Shown here: in pieces, positions 11,880 to 22,996 of the stretch | How positions within the stretch are numbered: the first letter of the stretch is position 1 | Layout: every line of letters starts with the position of its first letter | Assembly: GCA_012064385.1 (NCBI GenBank) | Contig: QRDG01000130.1 | Span: 380,612 to 444,611 of the forward strand | Source of the DNA: Puccinellia tenuiflora | Lineage: Eukaryota; Streptophyta; Magnoliopsida; Poales; Poaceae | Direction: 5' to 3' | Length of the DNA stretch: 64,000 nt | Translations under genes and position numbers: made by a program | The notes under the pieces: generated by a model | Database searches by the model: none | What the model was told of the DNA's origin: nothing | What the model saw: only the letters and a program-made list of their open reading frames with translations

Positions 11880-12235
11880 GCCTCCGCTGCAAATCAAGTA
11901 CCGTCACCGCCCTCCTCCATTCCGTCACTGCCGCTGCAAACCTCTAGCTCGCCGCCGCTGCAAATCCCTAGCTCGCCGCCATTGCAAATCCCTAGCTCGC
12001 CGCCCCTGCAAATCATTAGCCTCGCCGCCATCCTCCATTTCGTCACCTCCCCCACAAATCCCTAGCTCGCCGCCGCTGCTGCAAATCCCTAGCTCGTCGT
12101 TGCACCTGCAAATCCCTAGCTCGTCGCCGCTGCTGCAAATCACTAGCCTCGCCGCCCTACCCTCCATTCCGTCGTTACCATTGCTGCAAATCCCTAGCTC
12201 GTCGCCGCTGCTGCAAATCCGTAGCCTCGCTGCCC
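11880..12235. repeat. GC-rich minisatellite, ~21-27-bp unit
   Basis: The phrase caaatccctagctcgccgcc is repeated about ten times with small changes, for example caaatcactagcctcgccgc. The minus-strand frame gives a Gly/Asp/Glu/Arg repeat, but no start or conserved domain is visible, so I treat it as non-coding. Confidence 0.8.
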
Positions 12236-12433
12236 TCCCCCTTCATCTCGGTATAGTTCGTCCGTACAATTTGTTAAGCACATGTTCATTAGTTATTTTT
12301 CTAGCTACATATAGAATTATAATTAGTTGTCTTTAGTTATTTTCTACTTGATAGCTACTCCTGCTGTAACAAATGATAGATAAATTAACTTACCGAAGAC
12401 TACGTGTACCAATTTGTTCGTATATATGCACAT

Positions 12434-14044
12434 TGATTGCTGCTGGCAGAATTGGGTGGTGCCCCAAGCGAAGTAGTGGATGTAGAAAAGTAGAAGTTTT
12501 CCCTTAGTGAAGAACCAAGGTTTTATCGAACCAGTAGGACTTTGAAATAAACAACGAGGTCCACGTCAACGATCTCTGGCGCTTAACCATCGATGAACGT
12601 GGACCTGCACACACTCAACCGATTACTTTGCCCCCAATGGCAGGAAGGTTGTCAATCTTCCCGGTCGAAAACAAAGCGGTTAAACGTATAGTGTAGTGAA
12701 TGAAAATATGGAAACGGACCAGCGAGCAAGTGAAATGAAAAGCAAGTAACAGTGTTGTAATCAATGTAAAAAGATGGACCGGGGGCCATAGGTTCACTAG
12801 TGGTGTCTCTCCAATAAATAAAATACTCATATGACGGGTAAACAAATTACAGCTGGGCAATTAACAAAATTATGACACAAACTTAATCTAGCTATATCAA
12901 AGAGTTCATGGTAATATTCATGTAGGAATCACAACAATTAACAAATACCGTTGAGTCCAACTGCATCTTGCCTAAAAAGTCCACCTAGGGATCGCTATCT
13001 AGCCTGTCACTCATCTGTATTAAGTTGCAAATAACAGAAAATTGCATTAAGTAAAGTGTATGATGTAAGAAATATTTATGATCAAGTAGATATAAACACT
13101 GTTGTTTTACCCCTAGTCGCAACAGCACACCCTCGTCCTTAAACGTTTCTGTCACACGTGCCCAGGCACAAGAGGGGGCATGAACCAACTATCTAGCATA
13201 AATACTCTCTCTTCAAGATACTAGCAATCACTTGGCCAAATTAACTACACACATCGGAGAGCATGCAATAACATAAATTAACATATAAGAATCATGCACA
13301 ATCTAATCATAACTTCATAATCCATCGGATCCCAACAAACACATCATATAACATTAGAATAGTCGATCTTGATCATGTTAGACAGCTCTCAAGATCATAA
13401 ACATGAAGTAAAAGGGAGAGAGACAACCATCTAACTACTGCCATGAACCCGTAGTCCAAGTTAGAACTGCTCATGCATCATCCCGGCGGAAGGCATGGCG
13501 ATGTAGAGCCTTTCAGGATCGATCTCCCCTCCGGCAGGGTGCCGCGATTGGCTTCAGAATCTCCCTGAATAGGGTTCCGAGGCGGCGGCGGCTTCGGGTG
13601 GAGTTCGTGGAAAATAATCACCGTCCTTTCGTTTTTAGGGCAAATAGAAATTTATAAGCGTCGAGGGGGGCCGAGGGGACCCACCAGGACCAGAGGCTGG
13701 TCCTGGCCGTGGGTCCAGGTTGGGCCGTGGCTGGGGGTCGCCCCTAGCCCCTGGGTGGCCCCTCCAGGTCCCCTTTGGTCCAGGTCTTCCCTCTGACGAA
13801 TAAAAATTCTCTGTAAAGTTTCGTCCAATTCTGAGAATATTTACAGAAGTAGATTTTCTGTAATAGAAAACGGCAAAAACAGGGAACTGGCATTGGGCAT
13901 CTTGTCAATAGGTTAGTCCAATAAAATTCCTAAAAATGATATAATAAGATAGTAAAAACATGTATAAGATAGTAAAAACATGTGACAATGGCACAAAACA
14001 AGCATGGATCAGTCAAAAAATATAGATACATTTGACACGTATCA
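12434..14044 (-). mobile_element. Solo LTR of an Athila-like Gypsy element, TSD CACAT
   Basis: The 1611-bp segment starts TG and ends CA. It is flanked by CACAT at 12429-12433 and 14045-14049. Read on the minus strand it starts TGATACGTGTCAAATG, close to the TGATACGTC start of the Gypsy LTR at 56216 in this window. No internal retroviral-type domain or second LTR is present, so this is what LTR-LTR recombination leaves. It inserted into CACTA A just upstream of the B3 gene remnant. Confidence 0.8.
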
Positions 14045-14281
14045 CACATTTTCTAATTTCTACTTCTTTCAACTTAATGAAAAGGATATGACATGCCTTG
14101 TATGCAAGAGTAAATGTAAAAGAAGCAGGATCTTTAGTGGATCCATTCATTGTTCGTCTGCAACAGTGTCACCGCAAGTGCGTGGTAATAAAACAAGTCT
14201 CTTCCCCATAAACATTCTGTTTCTTTCTGTTCTAATGTAACATAAAATTTGTGTTTTGTATTTTCAATATAACAGATGTGA

Positions 14282-15019
14282 CAATGTACATCTCGACGAG
14301 CGTTCAACGAGTTAGTGCGCGAGGAGTATGTGTTGTTTCATGCCCTTGGGAGCACGTGCAACATTCATGTAAGAAAAGGACTAAGCAAGACCCTCTTGCA
14401 TGGCAAACAATGGGAACAGTTCATCACCAAGAACACTTTCAGCGAGGGGGACATGCTAGTGTTTACCATGACACCACATCCCACCATATATGTTGCTATT
14501 ATAGACAACAGAATCATAGTTGTCCAAAGAGTTAGTCTCAACAACCACGAGAAGAACCGCCTCGTTCAGCTTCTACCAGTAGGAGCCTATGTTGGAATTC
14601 CTTTTGTGACTCGCTTGACGAGCAAAAATTTGAACAGACATGATATGGTATGTACCATAGGACCGCCTCTTTCTTCATGCCTCCTAAATTTCCTAAGTTA
14701 ATATCCAGGAAACCGCCTCTGCCTGACGTATATATGACATAGTTATGTTATCTTTGGTGCATAGAAACTACCTAAGGTGATAGTAGAAGAGGCTAACATA
14801 CCAGCTGAGGGCAATGGAGGACAGCGACTTGGAGCAGCAGGGGCATCCATCATCATCACGTACAACACGAAAAGTGACGGCCGCATTGTCTTTGACGAGC
14901 TGGGGTGGAAGAACTTCATTGAAGGCCAGAATTTTGTGATTGGTCAACCTGTTTTGATCATTCTTAGAAATACCTATGACCTCAGCTTGGAGCTCATCAT
15001 TGAGTTACATCTCATATAG
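14282..15019 (+). pseudogene. B3 DNA-binding domain protein, captured fragment with two exons
   Basis: Exon one (about 14282-14647) encodes FNELVREEYVLFHALG followed by LHGKQWEQFITKNTFSEGDM and LVFTM, the typical W-x-x-F-(I/V)-x(5)-(E/Q)-G-D-x-(L/V)-x-F core of plant B3 transcription factors (REM-like). A donor after NRHDM joins at 14765 to exon two, KLPKVIVEEAN, which holds a second, weaker B3-like block (DELGWKNFIEGQNFVIGQ) and ends at 15019. The frame of exon one is closed by TGA at 14279-14281 and no start codon fits, so the 5' part is lost or disrupted; the solo LTR ending at 14044 sits just upstream. It is located near the right end of CACTA A. Confidence 0.55.
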
Positions 15020-15505
15020 AACTAAATCTATGTAGTTTGTGGTTGGAGAGAGACATGTTATTATATATATATATGTATGCTACCAGTTGGTTATGCTTTA
15101 TACGTATTACCAATTGGTTCAGATTTTGTTGATCCAATCCTGATTTATTCCTGCTAATATAACATTAACAAATACTCAGACCACCCGGAAAATGGCCCGG
15201 AGGGCATGAATATTCTTCCGCATGGACCGGAGAGAAAACCCGGACACTCCGCAGGCTAACAACGGCCAGCAATTCCAGTTGTCCGCAAAGGATTATCATT
15301 ACAGACGACTGCTATTGCTGGCCGCCTCTGATCTTTTCCTTATTCGAGACGGTTCTTATTCAAGGCCGTCTGAGGGCATCATAGACGGTTCTTGGAACCG
15401 GCTCTGATGGAGCCACACATTAGCGACCCCGAGCTGGAGACGATTGGAATAACCGGCTGAGGTGAGGCCCTGGGGCCGGCTGTGATGTGGGATTCTTTAC
15501 TAGTG

Positions 15506-15703
15506 CCTCCTCCGGCGAAGAAGGTGAAGTCCGAGTTCAAGTCCCTCATCGTGGCGCAGGAGGTGCTCTTTGACCCCGCCGCCGATCCTGAGGACTTCCC
15601 TGGTCTGGCTGCCGTGTTGCAGGAGTCAATGAACGACATCCCGACGCTGAACGAGGAGAAGGCCTGTGCGTGGTCCCTGCAGATCACTGGGACGCCGTTC
15701 TAA
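15506..15703 (+). pseudogene. Right half of the repeat-type grass ORF interrupted by CACTA A
   Basis: Reading SPPAKKVKSEFKSLIVAQEV to ITGTPF and a stop at 15703, it continues the frame that ends at 9105 once one CCT duplication is removed. The sequence 15704-15909 behind it is the AT-rich 3' part of the same host repeat, which resumes at 18581 after CACTA B. Confidence 0.4.
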
Positions 15704-16362
15704 TCTCACCGCCGACGACCCCCAGGCGGGGTCCAGCGGGGTCGTCAAGGACGAGCCGATGGACTTCAAAGTCTTTGATCGCTACCGCCGTCGTTATATT
15801 AGGTTTAGATTTAGGTTTATTAAATTTCTTTAAAACATGTAAATTTCTTAAAGTTTGAATGAAGTTTATCTTATTTCAAGTTTAAAATTTGTTTCAAAGT
15901 TTTTTATTACACTACTAGGGAAAAGCTTACCCGTGGCGCACCAAAATGTCTTACCCGTGGCGCAGGGGCCTGCGCCACGGATTGCCACGCCACGGGTAAC
16001 CACACTTACCCGTGGCGCAGGAACAGATGTGCGCCACGAGTATTTCCCATGGCGCACATGTCTATCCTGCGCCACGGCTAAGGGGAAGTATCCGTGGCGC
16101 ACCGCTTACTCATGCGCCACGGCTAGGGTGCGCCACGGCTACCTTCTGTCATGCGCCACGGCTAAGTTTTTCTGTATTTTTTTATATACAGAAAATACGG
16201 TATTTATACAAACAGTTGTTAATACAGATATATCACATTACAGGAAATTCATATTCCAATATTATATAGAGAGAAATATTATTACACAAAGTTGATCACA
16301 GTCACAGTTCATCGATCATATTATTACATATCCAGTAGCTAATACATGAAACTTAGCTAATT

Positions 16363-16764
16363 TCAACATGAACCTTCTGATTCATCGAACTGTACTGAGT
16401 CGACGGCGGCGCTACGCATCCAAAGAGAAGGAACCCTCACAGGGTCATAGCTCACGTGAGCAGGAACCCTCTGAAGAAATGACCACCTACTGTCATACTG
16501 CCTAACCAGCAGATACATGTATCGACGGACGTGCTCGTCCTCCTCCCTAATACGGCGACGTACCTCCTCCTCGGGGGCCGGCTCCCTCTGCACTGAGCGT
16601 GGCCCACGCGACTGCCACCACAGAAGATCAGGGTCGACGACGTCACCCGGATTCCTCACCAAGCTGCGCGTCCCGGAAGGTAGCACCTCCCAGTGCCAGC
16701 CCGGTGGAGCCCAGTCCCGCACATCGCCCCTCTGGTCCAACATGGACATCGTCACCGAGAACAC
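16363..16764 (-). CDS. Hypothetical protein inside CACTA B, 133 aa
   Basis: An intact frame starts MFSVTMSMLDQRGDVRDWAP and ends at a TGA at 16363. The protein is rich in Arg, Trp and Glu, with a central RRRIREEDEHVRRYMYLL helix-like stretch. I do not recognise a domain. It lies directly inside the left sub-terminal repeats on the minus strand, so it could be a remnant of a transposon-encoded ORF or a captured fragment. Confidence 0.4.
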   Translation of the reverse strand: MFSVTMSMLDQRGDVRDWAPPGWHWEVLPSGTRSLVRNPGDVVDPDLLWWQSRGPRSVQREPAPEEEVRRRIREEDEHVRRYMYLLVRQYDSRWSFLQRVPAHVSYDPVRVPSLWMRSAAVDSVQFDESEGSC

Positions 16765-16799
16765 TTAAGTAAAAAATGCTTAAGTCAAAATTTTGTTAC

Positions 16800-17900
16800 A
16801 AAAGTAATATTAAAATTTACGAAATGCGAGAAGTTAACAATGGAAAGCCTCATATATCATTGCCGTGCAAAACAAGGCAAAAAGAGTGTGTACAAGACCA
16901 TGTATTAATACAAACACTCCAATTGTATATACTACAAGGCATTGTAGACACTCTCCTTGCCTTTACCATGGCATAGTTTAAATCATCGGTTTTGTCAATT
17001 CATAGAGAAGAAACAAAATGATTTGAGTTTATGCCTCATACTTAGATTGGACACACATTGATCAGGAACGGGGCAAGCGGACCAAGTAAGAGTATGCACA
17101 AGATGTTTATTTATGCATATCACAAGGTCCGCTAGCACCTCCCTGAATCACATAGTGTGACACAACATTTTAATCATCGGCATTCAGAAAGAGAGAAAAA
17201 ACAAAATGATTTCGGATTTGCGCCTCATACTTAGGTCGGACACACAAGTAGACCTGCAGGATCTGGTGAGCCAAGTATGATGCACAAAACTTGGTACTTG
17301 TGCATATCACAAGGCTCACAAGACCTGCAGGCCTACAACCTAGTGCCACAACATTTTAATCATCGGCTTTCGAAGAAACAGACAAAACAAAATATGAGGG
17401 TGACTACCCAAGTACAACTCCACTCCTTATCCCTTAATGCCAAGCCCTGAGGAGGATGGACTGGCTAAAGCAGAACAAGCATTTCCCAACTTTCCTCAAA
17501 TTCAACTACTGCGATCCGGGGAAGAAGAACTGGCATGACCGCACACAGCTGCTCCTCCCAGTCAAACACTAACCCAACTATGCAAACACCACATATTAGC
17601 ATCTACAATTAGAGAGTCTCCGGCGATCAACACCGAATGCAGCAATTGGGGGAACAATCAGCGTGAATGCACACTGTTCGTCCTCCCAATCAGCAGCACC
17701 AATCCAACCCACACAAGCAAAGTTGCTTCCCAACTAACACGCGGTTCCGTCAACGATCTGACCCTCGGAGCTCACAAATCAAACACCGGGAGCTGATCCC
17801 TAGCTAGTCCCCCCGCACACATCTGCTCGGAGCTCCGGGGCAGTTGTCTGCCGCGCTCGCACGGCCGAATCAACCGGGAAGCAGAGTGAGCTACAGCTTA
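16800..17900. other. Internal CACTA B sequence, no gene seen
   Basis: This stretch holds imperfect direct repeats of about 165-190 bp around the phrases cacaacattttaatcatcgg (17163, 17346) and ttgcgcctcatacttag (about 17030, 17220). I see no domain. Confidence 0.5.
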
Positions 17901-17947
17901 TTATGGCGCAGGGGGTGGGGGGAGGCATGTGTGGCAGACGTGCTCAC

Positions 17948-18165
17948 CTTCTTCTCGTAGGGGAACGGGTGCTCGCCGGGGAGCTCCTCGACGGCGTCGG
18001 GCTGCGCTGCCGCGGAAGCCTGGTGCGGGCCGCTGCGGATGCGCGGCGCTAGGGACACCGCAGAGGGTAGAGGCCACCGCAGCCTCGGCGTCGGGAGGGC
18101 CGGCGGCGGCGACGGGAAGAGGCGGCGGAGCAGCGAGGAGGGTCGGGGTAGATGGTGAGGAGGGG
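17948..18165 (-). pseudogene. Captured first exon with organelle-presequence-like N-terminus
   Basis: The minus strand reads LLRRLFPSPPPALPTPRLRW, then an Arg/Ser/Ala-rich stretch ending ELPGEHPFPYEKK, directly followed by a good donor AAG|gtgagc at 17948/17947. The start is Arg/Leu/Ser/Pro-rich and lacks acidic residues for about 45 codons, as in a mitochondrial or plastid presequence. The upstream region is GC-rich with CTAGATCGACG, like a grass 5' leader. No downstream exon is found, and no ATG is in frame. It looks like the 5' end of a host gene captured by CACTA B; the parent gene is not identified. Confidence 0.4.
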
Positions 18166-18955
18166 GGAGTGGGAGCGGGAGAGGAAGCGGGAGTGGGCAG
18201 CGTTGAGGTCCGCCGCGTCGATCTAGGGTTCAGACGGACGAGAGGGCAGAGAGGCCGGGGAGGCGGGGATGTGTGTCCAGGGGGAGGCTCTTATTTCCCC
18301 GTACATCAACTTACCCGTGGCGCACATCACGGACAGTGCGCCATGCCTATGTTGGTACCCGTGGCGCACATATTTTCGGTGCGCCACGCCTAAGTGCGCA
18401 CAGGCCGGCCGACCAGGTACCAGCTTAGTCGTGGCGCAGGACAAAAATACCTGCGCCACGGGTAGGTTGATGTGCGTGGCGCAGTATAATAGGGTGCGCC
18501 ATGTATACTTAGCCATGGCGCACTGTTTCTATTGTGCGCCACTGCTACTTGGCTTGCCTATAAGCCTTTTCCTAGTAGTGTTAGGGTCGCGACTAGGAAG
18601 AGCCGCCCCTAATACGTGTCGGCTCGTCTGGGCAACACCAATACAACCCGTTCGGCCGCGCATCCGGACGGTCTATTGCTCTTTGCAAAGGTTATATTAT
18701 GTAACGGATGGAGTACAGTCTATGGAATCAAACTATGCACTTGTTTCCATCTAAACATGTTTTCACTCACATCCTAGCATGCACTTAACAGAAGTACACA
18801 ATGTGAAGTACCGAATGCACCCAACTTTGCTCGCATCCACGCACGCACTCTTCTACTCCCCTACAATTTATTAGTACAACATAAAAGCCAAACGGGTAAA
18901 CAACCTTTTGCCCCGCCCTGCCTTTATCCCTTTTTTTTTTGCGTTTATGTTTGGG

Positions 18956-18966
18956 TATATATATAT
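18956..18966 (+). promoter_or_regulatory. TATA box candidate for the Hsp100-like gene
   Basis: TATATATATAT lies about 55 bp upstream of the ATG at 19019, a reasonable distance for a plant core promoter with a short leader. The assignment is by position and sequence only. Confidence 0.4.
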
Positions 18967-19018
18967 GTCCTCTCGGGTCCCGATGCGTAATTAGTTCGTC
19001 GCCGTCTTTTCCTCGAAT

Positions 19019-21412
19019 ATGCTGAAGTCTATCCATGTTAGGTCATGGCGCAGCACAGAAGCAGGCGCCGTCTGCGTGGGAGCGTCGGCCGTCGTCGCCA
19101 CTGCTACTTTGTGCTGGGCAGCGTGGAGATACTACAAGCAGAGGACGCGGCGCACCCACACCCGCGGCCTGAAGACCTTGCACGCCGGCAGGGCGGATCC
19201 GGTCATCGGCCGCGACGACGAGATCGACCGCCTCGTCTGCATCCTCTGTCGCCGGACCAAGAACTGCGCTGTGCTAGTCGGAGCGGCGGGGGTCGGAAAG
19301 ACGGCCATCGTGGAGTGTCTCTCCCAACGGATCGCCGCCGGGACGGTCCCCGACGCGCTCGCCGGAGCACGCGTCGTGGAGGTCGACATCGGGGCGATGA
19401 TCGCTGGGACCCGATTGCGTGGCATGTTCGAGGAGCGGTTCAAGCGTGCCGTGAAGCAGGCGGAGGACGCAGACGGGAAGGTGATCCTGTTCATTGACGA
19501 GATGCACATGCTCGTTCGCGCCGGAGACGAAGGAGGCACCACAGATGCTGCCAACCTGATCAAGCCGGCATTGGCCCGTGGTCGCATCCGGTGCGTGGGC
19601 GCTACCACCTCCGAAGAGTACCGCAAGTACATCGAGGTGGATGCCGCACTCGAGCGACGGTTTCAGAAGGTTGACGTCGAGGAGCCAAGTACACATGCGA
19701 CCATTGCCATCCTACGGGGGCTGAAACAACGGTACCAAGAACACCATGGCCTGAAAATTCAGGATGATGCTCTTGTTGCTGCTGCACAGCTCGCCGAACG
19801 TTACATTACTGGTACAGTACGATCGAGAATTAAATTACAGTACTCTTGTAGTTGTTCAAAATCATTGATTTTATATTACGATCACAGGTCGCCGATTTCC
19901 TGATAAGGCAATTGATGTGATTGATGAGGCGTGCTCCGCTGCAAAACTGCATTGTGAGAAACAAAAACAAGGAAAAAGTAAACAAAACTGCTCTACAAAT
20001 GCACCCATGGAGGTAATCGTTCTCCCTCGTCATGTCCAAGAGGTAAGCTTTCGTAATTCGTACTGTGCGTACATTCCATTGTTTCAGTATGATATGGTCC
20101 TCATATTGTAATGCTGCTTTGAAGGTTGTAGGACGGTGGACTAGAATTCCTATCACTATACTTGATCAAGCGGAGAAGGAGAAATTGATCCACCTAGCAG
20201 ACAGATTGCGAGAGCGAGTTATTGGTCAGGATGAGGCGGTTGATTTGGTTGCTAAAGCAGTGTTGCGTTCTAGGGTTGGCTTTGGTCACTCTAGTCAACC
20301 GATAAGTTCTTTTCTTTTTTGGGGCGCTAGTGGTGTTGGAAAGACTGAACTTGCAAAAGCACTTGCTGAGAAGCTCTTTGGTAGCGAAAATATGTTGCTT
20401 CAGTTTGACATGTCTGAATATGTTGGAAACGGAGCTGTGTCACGTCTTATTGGAGGACCAGGAAGGTTTAATTTCTATTCTTTGTATGTAATTTGTTTTT
20501 TTACACTTCTTTATCATATCTTACTTTATTCATTTCATTCCTAAATTAAGCTATGAAGATGGTGGACAACTCACTGAAAAAGTTAGGGAGCGTCCATACA
20601 GTGTTATCCTTTTTGATGAGGTGGATAAGGCAGAGCCCTCGGTCTTAAATATTCTTATTCACCTCCTTGGTGACGGTATTTTGACGGATGGCAAAGGCCG
20701 GAAAGTAAACTTCAAGAATACTATCATCATTATGACCTCAAATCTAGGAGCAGAGAACCTACTCACAGGAATAGCAGGAGAAAACACTATAAAAGTTGCA
20801 CGAGATCTGCTCATGAAAAAGGTTTGGAAATCTGAAACTAATTCTGCATTGGCTCTGCTAGCTGTCCCCTTATTCTCATATATATATATATATATATATA
20901 CTTGTCATGCAGGTTCAAAGACAGTTCAAGACCGAGCTTATGAACAGATTCAGCGAGGTTGTGATATTTACGTCGCGCTCACTCAAGACAATGAAAGAGA
21001 TTGTGAAAATCGAGTTGAGAAGTATTGTTACCATAGTTGCCAGCAAGGCCATCTCTCTGTCTGCAAGTGATGCCGCAATGGATGTCATATTGTCGCAATC
21101 TTATGATCCAGTAAGTATAGCTTATTTTCAACACTATCTCACGATCAACCTCCCAATTTTGGAAACGTCGTATATCAATAGCCTCGTGTAGTTGTTTATA
21201 TGTTTTGTCATGATGCACCTTTTGACTATCGCAGATGTACGGTGCAAGGGCCGATAAGTAAGTGGATGCAAAAGTATGTGTTGACAGTTCTTTCGGAGAT
21301 GGTCTTAAACGGAGAAGCTGGTGAAGGTTCAGCAATCTCCATCGATGCTACCGATGATAAGAAACAACTTAAGTACCAAGTGTTGCCGAAGGAAGAAATG
21401 ACACAACCATGA
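19019..21412 (+). CDS. Hsp100/ClpB-like AAA+ ATPase, six exons, N- and M-domains missing, last exon frameshifted
   Basis: Exons 19019-19811, 19888-20042, 20125-20465, 20551-20821, 20913-21110 and 21235-21412 join in frame. The product starts with a hydrophobic segment (residues about 14-36) and Arg-rich residues in place of the Clp N-domain. AAA-1 has Walker A GAAGVGKT (88-95), Walker B VILFIDE (155-161) and the ALERRF arginine-finger region. AAA-2 has GASGVGKT, VILFDEV and ELMNRF. Only about 35 residues separate the AAA domains, so the coiled-coil M-domain of ClpB/Hsp101 is absent. Pore loops differ: AAA-1 has GTRLRG where families have G-x-K/R-Y-R-G, and the AAA-2 GYVG loop is missing (RLIGGPG then SYEDGG) at the exon 3/4 junction. 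In exon 6 an extra G near 21247-21250 shifts the frame, ending the protein at a TAA (21259) after MYGARADK; the shifted frame continues to 21412 with ClpB C-terminal sequence. About 594 residues result, against about 910 for Hsp101. Confidence 0.75.
20878..20900. repeat. (AT)n microsatellite in intron 4
   Basis: A run of about 11 TA dinucleotides lies just before the acceptor of exon 5. Confidence 0.9.
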
Positions 21413-22960
21413 GGCAACATGACTACTGCCGTGTATCCATCATAACTGATACGTTTAGAGAGATGACAGTGTTTGAGCGCGCGCTCTAAAACGTTGATTG
21501 GTGCAAAATTCTTCTTCTTTGCACTGCGAGAGTAAAGAATTTTAAACTAGATGAACAAATTATTACAACATGTTTTCGATATGTATGAACAAATTTGTTA
21601 TCCACAAAGCAAGATATTCAGACATTATTCTACCTTTTACACTAGATAACCAAATCATTATAATTAATGCAGTTGAGCTCTTATTCTTACTAGAGAAGAG
21701 GGACGTAGCGATGGCTAGATTTTGGTGCCATCGCGGTGGCGGTGCTACTGGGAAGAGACGCTCGGGACTTGGCAATTAAGGCCTAGCTCGAAATTGCAAC
21801 AAACTGATCGAACAATTTTTTTGAATTGGCGGTGGCATAACCCTGTAATCTCTCATTGCTCCCATATTTGTTGATTCGTGGATTTTCAAAAGTAATGCAT
21901 CCGAATTTTATGTAGAAAATTGGTGCAGCTTATAGGATCTAGCAACACGGAGTTTGATTGTTTGACACCGCGCTCAACAGGCGTGGATAGATTATTTTTT
22001 TGCTTAGAACAAATGAGAAAAATTAAAACTGTAAATCTCCCGAGGAAAATTGGATTCAGCTTTGAGGCAACAAACTTCGTCAGTGCAACAAAGGTATAAT
22101 AAAACTTGTCCGCGAAGCTAGAGAGAGGCGGAGGCGAGGGGCGGTGCCATGTTATCCTGCAGCAGTACGTGGGGGTACAAGAAGTGGCGAATGAAAATCA
22201 AAGGATCTCGCAATATTTTTCACCAGAGTGAAGGTAGTAGGAGGAGCGTATATAGATATTTCTAGAGGTGACATTGAAAAGCACATTTGATGCGCGTGAA
22301 AGAAAAATGACTTCACGATCAGTATTGCAATTTTTCATGTTTTTTATGCTCGTCGTGGGTGCTTTACGAGAAATTTCAGATTTAGATAATTGCTTTAAGT
22401 TTGATTTTCTTAGGTATAAATTGTACTATTTGTTTTCACGTTTCGTGTTGCCACAAAAAAGATACCTTTGTTTCCGTTGAAGAATAAGGAGGCCGTATAT
22501 AATGTCTGGTGTATTGTTCTATTATAAGATTTATTTTTTGTTTTAACTTTTTTCACGAATTTTCTTAGGGTCGTGAGTTTGAATTATATGATCTGCGGTC
22601 ATTTGGTTGTTTAGGTAAATTATTATTCATAGATATTTGAGATTGGTGTACTCAATATTTTTCTATGGCCTATGGGAAAAAACATGTATAGAGTTCCACG
22701 AGAGCGGATCCTGATTGCGGTGACAAAGGAAGGCTTAACCAGACCAGTACCCGGTCCTGACTTTCTAAGGACCCGGGCGAACTGAAAAGATGGGTCCATC
22801 AGTGTTATAAAATTCACTATTAATAAAAATAAATAGCACAAACTTTTATTTTAACTAGGCATATAACTGGACAACTATAGGACGAAATTTCTTTAGCTAA
22901 GGTCGTGGATGTGTGTTGCTAGCAGTAATCATGGCGTGTCGATATTTTTAGCGATAAGAA
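21413..22960. other. Region without recognised gene
   Basis: This is AT-rich sequence downstream of the AAA+ gene. I see no coding homology on either strand. It contains one copy (22726-22748) of a 23-nt direct repeat whose other copy is at 28975-28997. Confidence 0.5.
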
Positions 22961-22996
22961 TGGATTTTTTTTAAGGGAAAACAGCCTGTCACATTA

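Larger units (their letters stand above)
9106..15505. mobile_element. CACTA (En/Spm-type) DNA transposon A, 6.4 kb, TSD CCT
   Basis: The left end is CACTAGTACAAACTTG and the right end, reverse-complemented, is CACTAGTAAAGAATCC. The 3-bp duplication CCT occurs at 9103-9105 and 15506-15508, the hallmark of CACTA elements. Both ends carry sub-terminal repeats on the words agacggt, gacggcc and ccggct (9170-9370 and 15300-15490). No transposase is seen, so the element is non-autonomous. It contains an exonuclease pseudogene, a B3-domain gene remnant, a solo LTR and small tandem repeats. Confidence 0.85.
15910..18580. mobile_element. CACTA DNA transposon B, 2.67 kb, TSD TTA
   Basis: The left end is CACTACTAGGGAAAAGC and the right end, reverse-complemented, is CACTACTAGGAAAAGGC. 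TTA is duplicated at 15907-15909 and 18581-18583. Sub-terminal repeats tgcgccacgg / ccgtggcgca are dense at 15930-16170 and 18310-18545. No transposase is seen, so the element is non-autonomous. It inserted in the same host repeat as CACTA A, about 400 bp away. Confidence 0.9.

Noticed and set aside
11925..12336. Ser/Pro/Leu repeat proteins on plus and Gly/Asp/Glu repeat proteins on minus
   Set aside because: They are translations of the caaatccctagctcgccgcc minisatellite; the frame stays open only because of unit length.
16517..16768. Plus-strand frame over the CACTA B ORF
   Set aside because: It is the complement of the longer and less biased minus-strand frame 16764-16363.
19045..19696. 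Other long frames over the first AAA+ exon
   Set aside because: The plus frame from 19019 has both Walker motifs; the others are shadows of it.
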